Part shown: one piece after another, positions 45,103 through 57,407 of the stretch
How positions within the stretch are numbered: position 1 is the first letter of the stretch
How the letters are laid out: every line of letters starts with the position of its first letter
Assembly (NCBI GenBank): GCA_028274465.1
Contig: CM051455.1
Span: forward strand, 97,348,365 to 97,412,364
Source: Plantago ovata
Taxonomy: Eukaryota > Streptophyta > Magnoliopsida > Lamiales > Plantaginaceae
DNA: 64,000 nt
Reading direction: 5' to 3'
Made by a program: the position numbers and the translations under genes
Notes under the pieces: model-generated
Databases searched by the model: none
The model's input: only the letters and a program-made list of their open reading frames with translations
What the model was told of the DNA's origin: nothing

Positions 45103-47247
45103 CTAGCTCTTCTTCTTGAGGGTACTAGACTTCACCTTCATGGATCTTCTCCTCATTCCACGAACCTGTGAATAAGAATGAACATAGACAGCAGGACCAC
45201 AGTAGTTAACAGTGTGAGAAGTATTGAAGTGATCGGGTGGATCAGATATGGCTCGCAACACATGTCGCTTGCCATTCACCTCAATGGTGCAAGTCCTTCG
45301 GTAGATGTCTATCACGGAGCGTAGCTTGGTCAAGAACGTTCGCCCCAAGAGAACGACATCCCCCATCCCATGTGTAGACGCTGGCATAACTACAAAATTG
45401 GTGTACACAGAAGCTTCACCAATCTTGACCAATACATTCTTCACAACGCCTTCGGGTCTCACAAAGGATCCATCCGCCAGTTGCACAATAGCCTTATGCT
45501 CAGATAGTTTTCCAAGGCTACTCTTCTCGAACACATTCATCGGGAGCACATTAGAGTAGGATCCCGTGTCTAGTGTAGCACGGATGTCTTCAAGTTCACC
45601 AATCCCGACCTTAACATCGAAACTTTGAGGGAGTGGCTCGGGATCCTCTTGCTCCTCTTCACTCTCGTCAGAACCAAAGTCCTTCTCTTCTTCCTTGGCT
45701 AGTGGAGGTTCTTCCTTCTTGCAACACTCGCACTTAGCAACCTTCTTGATGGTGATTTCGAAAGGTAGATCACCCACCAAGGTAATGGACATCGACTTCT
45801 CGGTGTTGCTAGGCAGCTTGCCTTGTTCCCTACTTGCTTCTCGGTCGATCAACTCTTGCATCTTTTGATGGGCAAGCCTAGTGCTTTCCTCCAATCGATC
45901 AAGCCTTGCCCTAGTTTTCTCGGAATCTTCTTCATAACGTTTGAGAAAACTTTGGGTGTGATCAACCATCTTTTGCAAGTTCTCCATCAGTAGAGCTGTC
46001 TTCGACTTCGGTTGCTCTTTCGGAGCGGGATTTTCGCAGTGATCATTACCATAATTAAGCCTACTACGGTCTTGGTTAGGGCCATAAGTTTGGCTAGTCG
46101 GTGCATATCCTTGATTGTTTCGGAATCCTCTTCTCCAAAATCCACCTCGAGGATTCCTACCATCTTGTCCGTAGCTAGCTTCTTGAGTACCAAATTCCGT
46201 AGCAAAGGCTTCCTCTTCGCCCCCTTGAACCCAGTTGCCATCATCATATGCGAGCTCCGATCTACACATATGAGCTCCATGCCCATAGTTCTTGCATATT
46301 CGGCAAACCTCGTTTGACATAGTTGTTCCAGTGGCGCTCTTGAGGACTTGCTTCAGTTCGTTGGTAAAGCACTCGAATTGATCCCCATTCCTCCTATACA
46401 TAGGGGCTTCTTGAGTAGGTGGAGCTTCAGGTCCACGTCTCCTAACCATTGCTCTTGGGTCCTTGAATTGCGACCCCTTAGCAAGCCTTTCGAAAACTGC
46501 CCAGACGGCTTCTGCGGTTTCCTCCCAGATATTGCCACGGCATTGGAAGTCTACCACTTGTTGGTTCTCGAAGGTTAGTCCATTATAGAAGTGTTGGACT
46601 AGATCAGAAAGCTCAAAACCATGGTGAGGGCACTTGTTCATGAGGTCTTGGAACCTCTCAAACGCGGTGTAGATGGTCTCATCATAGTCCTGTTTGAATC
46701 CAGTGATTTGCGCCTTTAGCGCGGTAGTCAAGGTGTGAGGGAAGTATTTTTCCATGAAAGCTGAAAAAACCTTCTCCCAAGTGTCCAGCGAGCCTGCTGG
46801 TAGAGAACTCAACCATGACTTGGCTCTGTCGCCAAGCCCCATAGCAAAAACCTTCATCCTCAACTCATCCGTTGTTATTTCAGCTCCGGGTCGTGGGACT
46901 TGGTTGACGAAATCATCGATATCGTGCAAGTACCCCATCACATCTTCCCTTGCTAAGCCATAGAACCTCGGAAGTTGTTGGAACGCGTGGTTCTTGATTT
47001 CCAGATCTCGAGTTGCAGACGTAAGAACAATCGCCGGTCCCCTCATATGATCCTTGGAGGGTTGAACCCATGCTTTCAGTGGTCTAGCTTCTGCCATTCC
47101 GTCGATTTCCTTGAAAAGATTGTGTAGAGATTCAGAGAAATCGGTATCCTCTATTTCCTCTAGTTCACGCCTTCGAAGTAGTCGCCTTCTTTGGTGGTAG
47201 ACTCTGTCGATCTCAGCAATTGAATAGGAATACACTATCTGTAACAA
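45103..47247 (-). CDS. gag-protease polyprotein, nested element I (714 aa)
   Basis: Residues about 85-265 are a retrotransposon gag (capsid-like) domain. A zinc knuckle at 315-328 (CRICKNYGHGAHMC) binds RNA in related proteins. A Gly/Asn-rich linker, a short coiled coil (about 425-465) and an acidic hinge (520-540) follow. An aspartic protease comes last, with active site LDTGSYSNVLP (560 region) and the VLLGRTFL motif near 632-639, typical of Athila/Tat proteases. The ORF ends at 45103 without reverse transcriptase, and the next 1.1 kb codes for none. It is the longest uninterrupted copy of the three. Its N-terminal 12 residues differ from the element III copy, so the true start may be a later Met such as residue 51. 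It presumably makes particle protein and protease. Confidence 0.85.
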   Translation of the reverse strand: MLQIVYSYSIAEIDRVYHQRRRLLRRRELEEIEDTDFSESLHNLFKEIDGMAEARPLKAWVQPSKDHMRGPAIVLTSATRDLEIKNHAFQQLPRFYGLAREDVMGYLHDIDDFVNQVPRPGAEITTDELRMKVFAMGLGDRAKSWLSSLPAGSLDTWEKVFSAFMEKYFPHTLTTALKAQITGFKQDYDETIYTAFERFQDLMNKCPHHGFELSDLVQHFYNGLTFENQQVVDFQCRGNIWEETAEAVWAVFERLAKGSQFKDPRAMVRRRGPEAPPTQEAPMYRRNGDQFECFTNELKQVLKSATGTTMSNEVCRICKNYGHGAHMCRSELAYDDGNWVQGGEEEAFATEFGTQEASYGQDGRNPRGGFWRRGFRNNQGYAPTSQTYGPNQDRSRLNYGNDHCENPAPKEQPKSKTALLMENLQKMVDHTQSFLKRYEEDSEKTRARLDRLEESTRLAHQKMQELIDREASREQGKLPSNTEKSMSITLVGDLPFEITIKKVAKCECCKKEEPPLAKEEEKDFGSDESEEEQEDPEPLPQSFDVKVGIGELEDIRATLDTGSYSNVLPMNVFEKSSLGKLSEHKAIVQLADGSFVRPEGVVKNVLVKIGEASVYTNFVVMPASTHGMGDVVLLGRTFLTKLRSVIDIYRRTCTIEVNGKRHVLRAISDPPDHFNTSHTVNYCGPAVYVHSYSQVRGMRRRSMKVKSSTLKKKS

Positions 47248-47356
47248 ACTAGGAAAGGAGTATCAGAGAGAGATTAAATAGGAAAACTAAAACTACTAGA
47301 ACTAGGAATTGAATGCTGAAAATATAAAAAAGCTAAACAGAAAAAAGGAGTATAGT

Positions 47357-47376
47357 CCCCGGTAATGGCGCCAATT
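47357..47376 (-). other. Primer-binding site of element I
   Basis: Reads ATTGGCGCCATTACCGGGGA on the minus strand just inside LTR C: the Athila/Tat-type site TGGCGCCGTTGCCGGGGA with two changes. Elements II and III keep the exact site (54308-54325 and 61777-61794). Confidence 0.85.
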
Positions 47377-48561
47377 TGATGAACCGGAATTTGTCAGATT
47401 CTAATTAATCAAATAAATTTGTATTTAGCCAAAGGCAATTCACAACTACAACGAAAACCGTAGTGTAGCAGTAGAATAACCTCGAGTGTCGATCTCTAAG
47501 GACTATAGCTAGCTTTATCTAATTTAACCTAAGAATATAAATCAACAGACGACTTAGCAAAGGTTTTTCTTAACAGATAATGGAGATTGGTGATAGTATG
47601 GTCATTCAAAGCATAGCAGGTTAATAATCATGCATAAATTCCCCGGTTTCGCATAGAGATCTTTGATCAATGAATTGTCTAGTTGTGTTCCTTAATTGTT
47701 CAACACTACGAAGATAGAGATTTAGATAGATCAAAGAAATAAGCAATAACTCTAGGTATAATGCGCGATATAGCCATTAGCATAATTACTAACCCTTCAC
47801 TAAGAAATCACATACTATCACCAACGAGAAGTTTAGCTACTCATAGATGTCATGCAATCAACAGAAATCATACCACGAATGAATGAAAACATGATGAAAG
47901 ATATATAAATATAAATAGAAAAACTTTAAGATACAATGTGACCGAAGGTTGTCAATTTCCGAAGAATCGCGATCTTACAAGCTCCAAACTGCTAGGAAAA
48001 AGTATCTCCTAAGCTAAGAACCCCCAGAACAGGCTCTGGAGAGTTCCTACCTAAAACTACTGAGAAAGGTGAGAGAAAAGGTCTGGAAAAGTATGAAAAA
48101 CGGAGAAAACTGAGCAACTATATATAGGCATTCGGCAGGTGTGGGGCGAAGGGCCCCACACACCGGGCGATTCGCCTGGTGTGGGGCGATTCGTCCCACG
48201 TCCGGGGAGACTTTTTCGGCCAGATAGGCGTTTTCGACGCGGTTTTGGATTTCTTCCCCTTTTCGGACTCAGTTTTTGCCTTCTAGTGTCCTTTTAGCCT
48301 TCAGACTTGACCCCTAGACTTCAAATCCTATCCGGAATCTTTCAGATACTCCAATTAGGCCTTCGGAACACCAATTCCTTGTCTACTTCAATATAATTGC
48401 CCAGAAAACCTCGTTTTTCACCCAAAACCTGTAAAATACAAACTAAAGGGAAACGTGACACTAATCTAATAAAATGCACTAAAATATAGCTAAATTAACA
48501 TAGAAGATAGCTAAAATAGGTGAAAAAGACTCAAATGAAAGTGTAAAATACACGTTCATCA
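47377..48561 (-). mobile_element. LTR C (5' LTR of nested element I)
   Basis: 1,185 bases, pairing with LTR B. It is followed directly by GGAGT, the same five bases that precede LTR B at 40113-40117, giving a 5-bp target duplication for the whole element 40118-48561. Confidence 0.92.
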
Positions 48562-50007
48562 GGAGTCTCATGCCAAATCAAATGAACTAATCTATTGAAT
48601 CTATCAAAAAACTTATGAACAAAAACCATACAAATTATAACATGGATATAGGTTGAAGAATGCCTCGATTGACTCATACACATTCACATAAGCACTTATG
48701 TCAAACAATATAGTCTCTTGTAACATTCTCTACCTGGACCTAGTCAGTGACGACGTAATGAAACATGTTCAAATACGAATGGTTGTCCCGTGCCTATGAA
48801 ACTGAGGACTTACTACTGTTCACCAAGTTAAGACTTTTCCTCAAAGAGGTCGAACCAATACTGGCTCTCAGGAAGGAGGGTTCCCTAAAAAGATAACACT
48901 CCCCTATTCTACCCATCTCTCAAGCAAAGCCTTAAACTATTCCCCACTTCCTGAATGGCAGGACGAGGGTGGTCTAGAACAGATGACAATTAAAAGACAA
49001 AAAATTACAACTCGATTACGAACATTACAAGAATTGAAAAATGAGACAACACTTTGCTAAACTGCTTTTGGCTTCTTTTTTTTTATTATTTTTTTTTACC
49101 CTTCTTCGCTTTTTTGGGGTCTTTTCTTTTTCTTCCTTCTCTTTTTTTTATTTTCCGGATTTTTCTTTTTTTTCTGGAATTTTTTCTTTTTTCTTTTTTC
49201 CCTTTTTTCAGCCAGCAGTAGCACAACGAAAAATAAATTACAATGTCACACAAACGACCTCCCCAAACCTATTCGAAGAATAGGTTGGAGTACAAACTTT
49301 ACGAAAAAGGAAAACAGACTCACAATACACACTCAAAAATCGAAAAAAAAAACAAGTCTAATGATAGCGTAACCCCCCTCCCCAAACCTATTCGAAAGAA
49401 TAGGTTGCAAACAAAGGATCACACAATCTCACACTACCTCCTTCCTAGGCATTTAGCAATCTCAAAGCAAGGTGAAGACTTGTTGCCCCTTAGGTACATA
49501 ATTACTCGGGAAAACAACCATAAGATCCTAACATGCATTATCCTATTATAAAGGCCTTCGTGAACCGCAGTAGAGAAAACACCACTAAGTGATGTCGAGA
49601 CTACCAAGCTTAACTAAGTGCAAACATAAATGTGACAAGCCAAGCGAGAAAAACCTCAAACAAATTCATAGAGATGAAGCATACGATTAATGTCATAATT
49701 GGTTAATCTACCCAATAAAAAGCTCAAAAAATTTGGCAGTAAACTCCACATAAAACATGCAAGACTAGACTAGGATGAATGTAGTGTATGCAACTACATA
49801 CTAAGAAAGCGGTAAACGTGCAAATGCAAATGCAAACGGATAAAACATGCAAGGTACTGTACTCATCCTACCAACGCCAAGCTCCAAACCACCAATGTCA
49901 AGCTCCAAACTAACAACACTAGTTCACTTAAATCCCATCCCCCCTCATGAATTTAAAGCTAGTCCCTAGCAATAAGAGAATGAGGAAATAAGATGTAATA
50001 CTAGATG

Positions 50008-50868
50008 TTACCGTGTGGTTTGGCCTCGGTCGGCTGAGTACACTAGATGTAAGGTATTGAGATTGCTCGAGGGCCCTTGTTGGTGATCATCGGAGCTCGT
50101 GGTGGTGGTGGTAGTTCCACTAATAGATCGAATAAGACCAACTCCTCCATCAGTAATCATGGCATCCTCATTGTCCCTATTGTCTTCATTGTCACCATTA
50201 TCACCATTAGGAGAATTGCATTGTCGAAGAGAATCCTCAAGATTAGCCTCTGCAGTTATGGGGGTTTCCATCCGGTATCTCTCTAATACACTGTGAACTG
50301 TTGAAGGGGAAAGAGCCGTGCTCTTAGAGTCTCCCTCACCAACGTTCTCTACCCCATAGAACTTACAGTAAGCTGCGATGAAACTCGGAAACTCGGAGGT
50401 TTTCCTCTTCTTTGCCCAATGTTGCCCACATTCTCTACGGTTGATGCTCCCGATGTCTATATGGTGCTCCCTCAATAAGCAGTCGAGGGGCACCCCAAGG
50501 AAGGGCTGGGTGTCCATGTCATTATGTTTTGGAATCAAGTTAGAGATACGGAACTTCATCCCCACTATCGACTCAAGACTGAATCTGTTGTGATGAGGCC
50601 GCCCTGGTTGCTTCCTAATCTCTCGGACTTTGCAGTCCTTGTGGCGAATTTCTGCCGTAATATTGGTTTCAATCCCTTTAGTGGTACGTGAATAGACATA
50701 AGAGTGCTCACTCCCGGTGAATCCTCGCTCCACCTCATGGATAATCCGCGAAGTTGTTGCAAAAGTCCATGCATCGAACGCACCTCTAACGAGATCACTC
50801 TCCTTCTCTTGAAGAGTAGTAGACCCAACAAAACTCATGGAGAACGTCCTTGTCAAACCTTTTGACAT
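50008..50868 (-). CDS. ORF2 of element II, 286 aa (N-terminally short)
   Basis: Homologous over nearly its full length to the 345-residue ORF at 57408-58445. The part upstream of 50868 that encodes the N terminus in that copy is out of frame here. The middle (GRPHHNRFSLESIVGMKFRI ... SFIAAYCKFYGV) resembles the 'putative plant transposon protein' domain found in the env position of Athila-type elements. The C-terminal third is low complexity (Asn-Asp-Glu repeats, then a Thr run). Biochemical role unknown. Confidence 0.6.
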   Translation of the reverse strand: MSKGLTRTFSMSFVGSTTLQEKESDLVRGAFDAWTFATTSRIIHEVERGFTGSEHSYVYSRTTKGIETNITAEIRHKDCKVREIRKQPGRPHHNRFSLESIVGMKFRISNLIPKHNDMDTQPFLGVPLDCLLREHHIDIGSINRRECGQHWAKKRKTSEFPSFIAAYCKFYGVENVGEGDSKSTALSPSTVHSVLERYRMETPITAEANLEDSLRQCNSPNGDNGDNEDNRDNEDAMITDGGVGLIRSISGTTTTTTSSDDHQQGPSSNLNTLHLVYSADRGQTTR

Positions 50869-52023
50869 GATTGGAATCGAACCACCTCCAATACCTCATT
50901 GTAGCCAAATGGAAGTGCTCCTCTCCCTTTGTGGCATGGTTCCTACAAACATCCACTAGTACCTCGTACAACAAAACGCTTCATGCATATGCAAATGCAA
51001 GAGTGAAACAAACGAGTAACTTTATTATCACACCTACTCCTCAAAACACCAAGTCTAATCTAGCTACCACAATGCAATGTATCAACATATCATAGTATGC
51101 AACATATCACAACATGCTTTTATGCTAGGTAACTAGTAACCTTAAATCACGAGATTCATTCAAACCACAGTACTCGAAAACTTCACCAAAAAGACTCAAA
51201 CCCCACCAATCAAGTGTTCTACCATGATGTCTACCTCTATCATACCAATAGCCTCATCATAAAACATGGAATGAAGAAAAAGGAGCAATGCAAAACGAGA
51301 CATAGATATCAAGTAAGCAAAAATTCCCAATTTACCAAACCAAGCAAAATTGAGCAAGCAATTGGTAATGAAAATTGATTCTAATCACATAAACAATCAA
51401 CCCATACATTATATAAGCTCAATTGAAGCATAAATCAAAAACCTCCAAATTTAAAAAATTAGGGTTCATGTGAAGTTACCTCAGATCTGAAAAACAAATG
51501 CACTAGGATGAAAGTTGTTCGGATAGAATCAAAGAGCATGTAATGGGCTTCGATTGAAGCTAAAGAACACAAAATTTGATGGAGGATTGAAGAAATTATG
51601 GTAGAAAGAAGGTTTTTCGAGTTTTGGAGTGTTTTGGAGGAAGACGTGTGAAAGGAGATGAATAATGAGGGTTTGGTGGAAGAATCTCGCTTTTCACCTT
51701 GCCTGAAGACGGGGGGCGATTCGACCCGTGTATGGGGCGATTCGCCCCCCACCTCCAGAGGTGGGGAGACGAAATTCTCCGAAAAAAGTTCGGTTTTAAT
51801 CCCCGAAAACCATTCTCCTCATAAAAAACACTCGTAAAAGTTCACTCAAACATAGACATAAGCACAAAACGACACAAAAACGAACAAATTCACATAAGAA
51901 AAGCAAATTGTTCCATGTATGAATGCATGCAATGCAATAAAGCGACAAAAAAGCGATAAAAACTCCGAGTTGCCTCCCGGATAGCGCCATTGTTTATAGT
52001 ATTTGACTCGACTTCTTCTTGCT

Positions 52024-54018
52024 CTATCTTTTCTTCTTGAGGGTACTAGACTTCCCCTTCATGGATCTTCTACTCATGCCACGAACCTGTGAATGAGAAT
52101 GAACATAGACAGCAAGACCAAAGTAGTTAATGGTGTGAGAAGCATTGAAGTGAATATTTGGTTCAGATATGGCTCGCAACACATGTCGCTTGCCATCCAC
52201 CTCAATGGTGCAAGTTCTTCGGTAGATGTATATCACGGAGCGTAGTTTAGTCAAAAATGTTCGCCCCAAGAGAACAACATCCCCCATCCCAGGTGTAGAC
52301 GCCGGCATAACTACAAAGTTGGTGTACACAGATGCTTCACCAATCTTAACCAATACGTTCTTCACAACGCCTTCGGGTCTCACAAAGGATCCATCCGCCA
52401 ATTGCACAATAGCCTTATGCTCAGATAGTTTTCCAAGGATACTCTTCTCAAACACATTCATTGGGAGCACATTAGAGTAAGATCCCGTATCTAGTGTAGC
52501 ACGAACATCTTCAAGTTCACCAATCCCAACCTTAACATCGAAACTCTGAGGGATTGGCTCGGGATCATCTTGCTCCTCATCACTCTCATCAGAACCAAGG
52601 TCCTTCTCTCCTTCCTTGGCTAGTGGGGGTTCCTCATCCTTGCAACGCTCACATTTAGCAACCTTCTTGATTGTGATTTCAACAGGAAGATCACCCACCA
52701 AGGTAATGGACATCGACTTCTCAGTGTTGCTAGGCAATTTCCCTTGCTCCCTACTTGCTCCACGGTCAGTCAACTCTTGCATCTTTTGATGGGCAAGCCT
52801 AGTGCTCTCTTCCAATCGATCAAGCCTCGCCCTAGTCTTCTCGGAATCTTCTTCATAACCCTTAAGAAAACTTTGGGTGTGATCAACCATCTTTTGCAAG
52901 TTCTCCATGAGTAGACCTGTCTTCGACTTCGGTTGCTCTTTGGGAGCGGGATTTTCGCAGTGATCATTACCATAGTTAAGCCTACTACGGTCTTGGTTAG
53001 GGCCATAACTTTGGCTAGCCGGTGCATATCCTTGATTGTTCCGGAACTCTCTTCTCCAAAATCCACCTCGAGGATTCCTACCATGTTGTCCGTAGCTAGC
53101 TTCTTGAGTACCAAATTCCGTTGCAAAGGCTTCCTCTTCGCCTCCTTGAACCCAATTGCCATCATCATAGGCAAACACCGATCTACACATAAGAGATCCA
53201 TGCCCATAGTTCTTGCATATTCGGCAAACTTCATTCGACACAGATGTTCCAGTGCCGCTCTTGAGGACTTGTTTCAACTCATTGGTAAAGCACTCGAATC
53301 GATCCCCATTCCCCCCATACATAGGGGCTTCTTGAGTAGGTGGAGCTTCAGGTCCACGTCTCCTAACCATTGCTCTTGGATCCTTGAATTGCGAACCCTT
53401 AGCAAGTCTTTCGAAAACCGCCCAGACGGCTTCAGCGGTGTCCTCCCAAATATTTCCACGGCATTGGACATCCACCACTTGTTGTTTCTCAAAGGTTAGT
53501 CCATTGTAGAAGTGTTGGACAAGATCCGAAAGCTCAAAACCATGGTGAGGGCACTTGTTCATGAGGTCTTGGAATCTCTCAAACGCGGTGTAGATGGTCT
53601 CATCATAGTCTTGTTTGAACCCAGTGATTTGCGCCTTAAGCGCGGTAGTCAAGGTGTGAGGGAAGTATTTCTCCATGAATGCTGAAAAAACCTTTTCCCA
53701 AGTGTCCAGCGATCCCGCCGGTAGAGAACTCAACCATGACTTGGCCCTGTCGCCAAGCCCCATAGCAAAAACCTTCATTCTCAACTCATCCGTTGTTATT
53801 TCAGCTCCGGGTCGTGGGAGTTGGTTGACGAAATCATCGATATCATGCAAGTACCCCATCACATCTTCCCTTGCTAAGCCATAGAACCTCAGAAGTTGTT
53901 GGAACGCGTGGTTTTTTATTTCCAGGTCTCGAGTTGCAGACGAAAGAACAATCGCCGGTCCCCTCATACGATCCTTGGTGGGTTGAACCCATGCTTTCAG
54001 TGGTCTAGCTTCTGCCAT
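52024..54018 (-). CDS. gag-protease polyprotein, element II (664 aa)
   Basis: Same domains as the 45103-47247 copy: gag, zinc knuckle (CRICKNYGHGSLMC), coiled coil, acidic hinge, protease with LDTGSYSNVLP and VLLGRTFL. It starts at the internal MAEARPLKAW because the upstream ATG (matching the start of the element III copy at 61664) is followed at once by TGA where element III has CGA. If MAEARP is the natural start, this ORF is intact. Confidence 0.82.
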   Translation of the reverse strand: MAEARPLKAWVQPTKDRMRGPAIVLSSATRDLEIKNHAFQQLLRFYGLAREDVMGYLHDIDDFVNQLPRPGAEITTDELRMKVFAMGLGDRAKSWLSSLPAGSLDTWEKVFSAFMEKYFPHTLTTALKAQITGFKQDYDETIYTAFERFQDLMNKCPHHGFELSDLVQHFYNGLTFEKQQVVDVQCRGNIWEDTAEAVWAVFERLAKGSQFKDPRAMVRRRGPEAPPTQEAPMYGGNGDRFECFTNELKQVLKSGTGTSVSNEVCRICKNYGHGSLMCRSVFAYDDGNWVQGGEEEAFATEFGTQEASYGQHGRNPRGGFWRREFRNNQGYAPASQSYGPNQDRSRLNYGNDHCENPAPKEQPKSKTGLLMENLQKMVDHTQSFLKGYEEDSEKTRARLDRLEESTRLAHQKMQELTDRGASREQGKLPSNTEKSMSITLVGDLPVEITIKKVAKCERCKDEEPPLAKEGEKDLGSDESDEEQDDPEPIPQSFDVKVGIGELEDVRATLDTGSYSNVLPMNVFEKSILGKLSEHKAIVQLADGSFVRPEGVVKNVLVKIGEASVYTNFVVMPASTPGMGDVVLLGRTFLTKLRSVIYIYRRTCTIEVDGKRHVLRAISEPNIHFNASHTINYFGLAVYVHSHSQVRGMSRRSMKGKSSTLKKKR

Positions 54019-54328
54019 TAAGACGATTTCCTTAAAAAGACTGTGTAGAGATTCAGAGAAATCGGTATCCTCTATTTCCTCTAGTTCACGTTGTCGAAGT
54101 AGTCGCCTTCTTTGGTGGTAGACTCTGTCGATTTCAACGATTGGTTCAGCAAGCGGTATTCCTTTAGATCGTGTACTTCACATACACTATCTGTAACAAG
54201 CTAAGAAAGGAGTATCAGAGAGATCAAATAGAAAAAATAAAAACTACTAAAACTAGGAATTGAATGCTGACAATATATAAAAGCTAAACAGAAAAAAAGG
54301 AGTATAGTCCCCGGCAACGGCGCCAATT

Positions 54329-55926
54329 TGATGAACTGAAATTTGTCAGATTCAATTAATCAAATAAATTTGTTTTTTAGCCAAAGGCAATTCACAACTA
54401 CAACGAAAACCGTAGTGTAGCAGTAAAATAACGTCGAGTGTCGATCTCTAAGGACTATAACTAGCTTTATCTAATTTAACTTAAAATATAAAATAAACAG
54501 ACGACTTAGCACAGGTTTTTCTTATCAAGATAATGGAAGTTAGTGATAGTATGTTCATTCAAACCATAGCAGGTTAATAATCATGCATGAAGTACCCGAT
54601 CATTTTGCATAGAGATCTAAGATCATGAATTGTCCAATGTGTTCCGTTCAATTCAAAACTACGAAGATAGAGGGCTTAGATAGATCAAAAAATAAAACAA
54701 TAACTCAAAGTCTGATTCGCATTGCCGCCATCATGCATGATTAATAACCCTTCGCTAAGAAATCACATACTATCACCAACGATAGATTTAGCTACTCATA
54801 GATGTCATGCAATCAACAGAAATCATAGCAAGATTGAATGAAAACATGTTGAAAGATATATAAATATAAATAGAAAAATCTGAGATACAATTTTACCGAC
54901 GAAGGTTGTCAATCTCCGAAGAATCGCGATCTCACAAGCTCCAAATTGATAAGAAAAATTGTGTCCTATGCTAAGAATTCCCAGAACAGGCTCTGGAGAA
55001 TTCCTCCCTAAAACTAATGAGAAAGGTATGAAAAAGGTCTGAGAAAGTATGAAAAAACGTAGAGAAACAACAACTATATATAGGAGTTCGGCAAGCGTGG
55101 GGAGAGTCGCCCCACACACCGGGCGAACCGCCCGACATCCCAGGCGAATCGCCCGGAAGCTCCAGTCGGCGAGAGACGCGTTTTTGGATTTCTTTTCCTT
55201 TTCGGACTCGATTTTTGCCTTCTAGTGACCTTTAAGCCTTCAAACTCGACCCCTAGACTTCAAATCTCATCCGGAATCTTCTAGATACTCCAAAAATGGT
55301 GACGAAGGTTGTCAATCTCCGAAGAATCGCGATCTCTAAAGCTCCAAATTGATAAGAAAAATTGTCTCCTATGCTAAGAATTCCCAGAACAGGCTCTGGA
55401 GAATTCCTACCTAAAACTAATGAGAAAGATATGAAAAAAGGTCTGAGAAAGTATGAAAAAACGTAGAGAAACAACAACTATATATAGGAGTTCGGCATGT
55501 GTGGGGCGAGTCGCCCCACACACTGGGCGAACCGCCTGGAGTGGGGCGAACCGCCCCACATCCCGGGCGAATCGTCCGGGAGGTGCAGTCGGCGAGAGAT
55601 GCGTTTTTTACGCGTTTTTGGATTTCTTTTCCTTTTCGGACTCGGTTTTTGACTTCTAGTGACCTTTAAGCCTTCAAACTCGACCCCTAGACTTCAAATC
55701 CAATCCGGAATCTTCTAGATACTCCAAAAATGTCCTCGGAACACCGATTCTTCGTCCTCTTCAATATAATTGCCCAGAAAACCACGTTTTTCATATAAAA
55801 TGCAAACTAAAGGGAAACGTGACACTATTCTAATAAAATGCACTATAATATAGCTAAATTAACATAGAGGATAGCAAAAATAGGTGAAAAAAGACTCGAA
55901 TGAAGGTGTAAAATACACGTTCATCA
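54329..55926 (-). mobile_element. LTR D with a ~400-bp internal tandem duplication
   Basis: TGATGAAC/GTTCATCA ends, 1,598 bases, against about 1,190 for the others. From 'gacgaaggttgtcaatctcc' (54898) to 'ctccaaaaatg' (55297) the sequence is repeated from 55301. The duplication covers the TATA box and GC palindromes, so this LTR has two promoter cores. It serves as 5' LTR of element II and 3' LTR of element III. Confidence 0.9.
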
Positions 55927-57407
55927 AACTCCCCAAACCGAACCTTTGCTTGTCCTCAAGCAACTAAGCTAGACTCTAATGCAAAAAACAATGCAACACA
56001 AAAAATGGAGTCTCATGCTAAATGAGATGAACTAATCTATTGAATCTATCAAAAAACATATGAACAAAAACCATACAAATCATAACATGGATATTGGTTG
56101 AAGAATGCCTCGATTGACTCATACACATTCACGTATGCACTTATGTCAAACAATATAGTCTCTCGTAACATTCTCTACCTGGACCTACTCAGTGACGACG
56201 TAATGAAACATGTTAAAATACAAATGGTTGTCGCGTGTCTATGAAACTGAGGACTTACTGTTGTTCACCAAGTTAAGACTTTTCCTCAAAGAGGTCGAAC
56301 CAGTACTGGCTCTCATCAAACGAAGGAGGGTTCCCTAAAAAAGATAACACTCCCCTATTCTACCCATCTCTCAAGCAAAGCCTTAAGCTATTCACCACTT
56401 CCTGAATGGCAGGACGAGGGTGGTCTAGAACAGATGACACTCAAATAAATAAAGAGAAAAATTACAACTCGATTACGAACATTACAAGAATTGAAAAATG
56501 AGACAAACACTTTGCTAAACTGCTTTTTGGCTTCTTTTTTGGACCCTTCCTTGCTTTTTTGGGGTCTTTTTTTTCTTTTCTCTTTTTTTTTTCTTTTCCA
56601 GATTTGTTTCTTTTTCCTGGAATTTTTTCTTTTCTTTTTTTTTTTTGATTTTTTTTTCAAGCCAGCAGTAGCACAACGAAAAAGAAACAATGACACACAA
56701 ATGACCTCCCCAAACCTATTCGAAAGAATAGATTGGAGTACAAACTTTACGAAAAAGGAAAATAAACTCACAACACACACTAAAAATCGAAAAACAAGTC
56801 TAATGATAGCGTAACCCCCTCCCCAAACCTATTCGAAAGAATAGGTTTCAAACAAAGGATCACACAATCTCACACTACCTCCTTCCTAGGCATTTAGCAA
56901 TCTCAAAGCAAGGTGAAGACTTGTTGCCTCTTAGGTACATAATTACTCGAGAAAACAACCATAAGATCCTAACATGCATCATCATATTATAAAGGCCTTC
57001 GTGAACCGCAGTAGAGAAAACACCACTAAGTGATGTCGAGACTACCAAGGTTAACTAAGTGCAAACAGAAATGTGACAAGCCAAGCGAGAGAAACCTCAA
57101 ACAAATTCATAGAGATGAAGCATATGATTAAGGTCATAGCTAGTTAATTTACCCAATAAAAAAGTTCAAAAAATTTGGCAATAAACTCCACATAAAACAT
57201 GCAAGACTAGACTAGGATGAATGTAGTGTATGCAACTAAATACTAAGAAAGCGGTAAACGTGCAAATGCAAATGCAAACGGATAAAACATGCAAGGTACT
57301 GTACTCATCCTACCAATGCCAAGCTCTAAACCATCAATTCCAAACTCCAAACTAACAACACTAGTTCACTTAAATCCCATCTCTCCTCATGAATTTAAAG
57401 CTAGTCC

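Larger units (their letters stand above)
48562..54328 (-). mobile_element. Internal region of element II (continuation)
   Basis: Picks up at 'ggagtctcatgcc' exactly where 40117 broke off. On the minus strand it holds primer site, gag-protease, GC palindromes, ORF2, hairpin pair, purine tract and the 3' untranslated region, in the same order as elements I and III. No pol. Confidence 0.88.

Noticed and set aside
45305..46963. Plus-strand ORFs across the gag-protease region (also at 52226-53884 and 59707-61365)
   Set aside because: They mirror the minus-strand gag-protease in all copies and have no domain of their own.
43078..47247. Reverse transcriptase or integrase hidden in the Athila-like elements
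   Set aside because: I looked for the YxDD region, RNase H and HHCC motifs in translations between protease and ORF2 and after ORF2 in all three copies and saw none; a profile search would be decisive.
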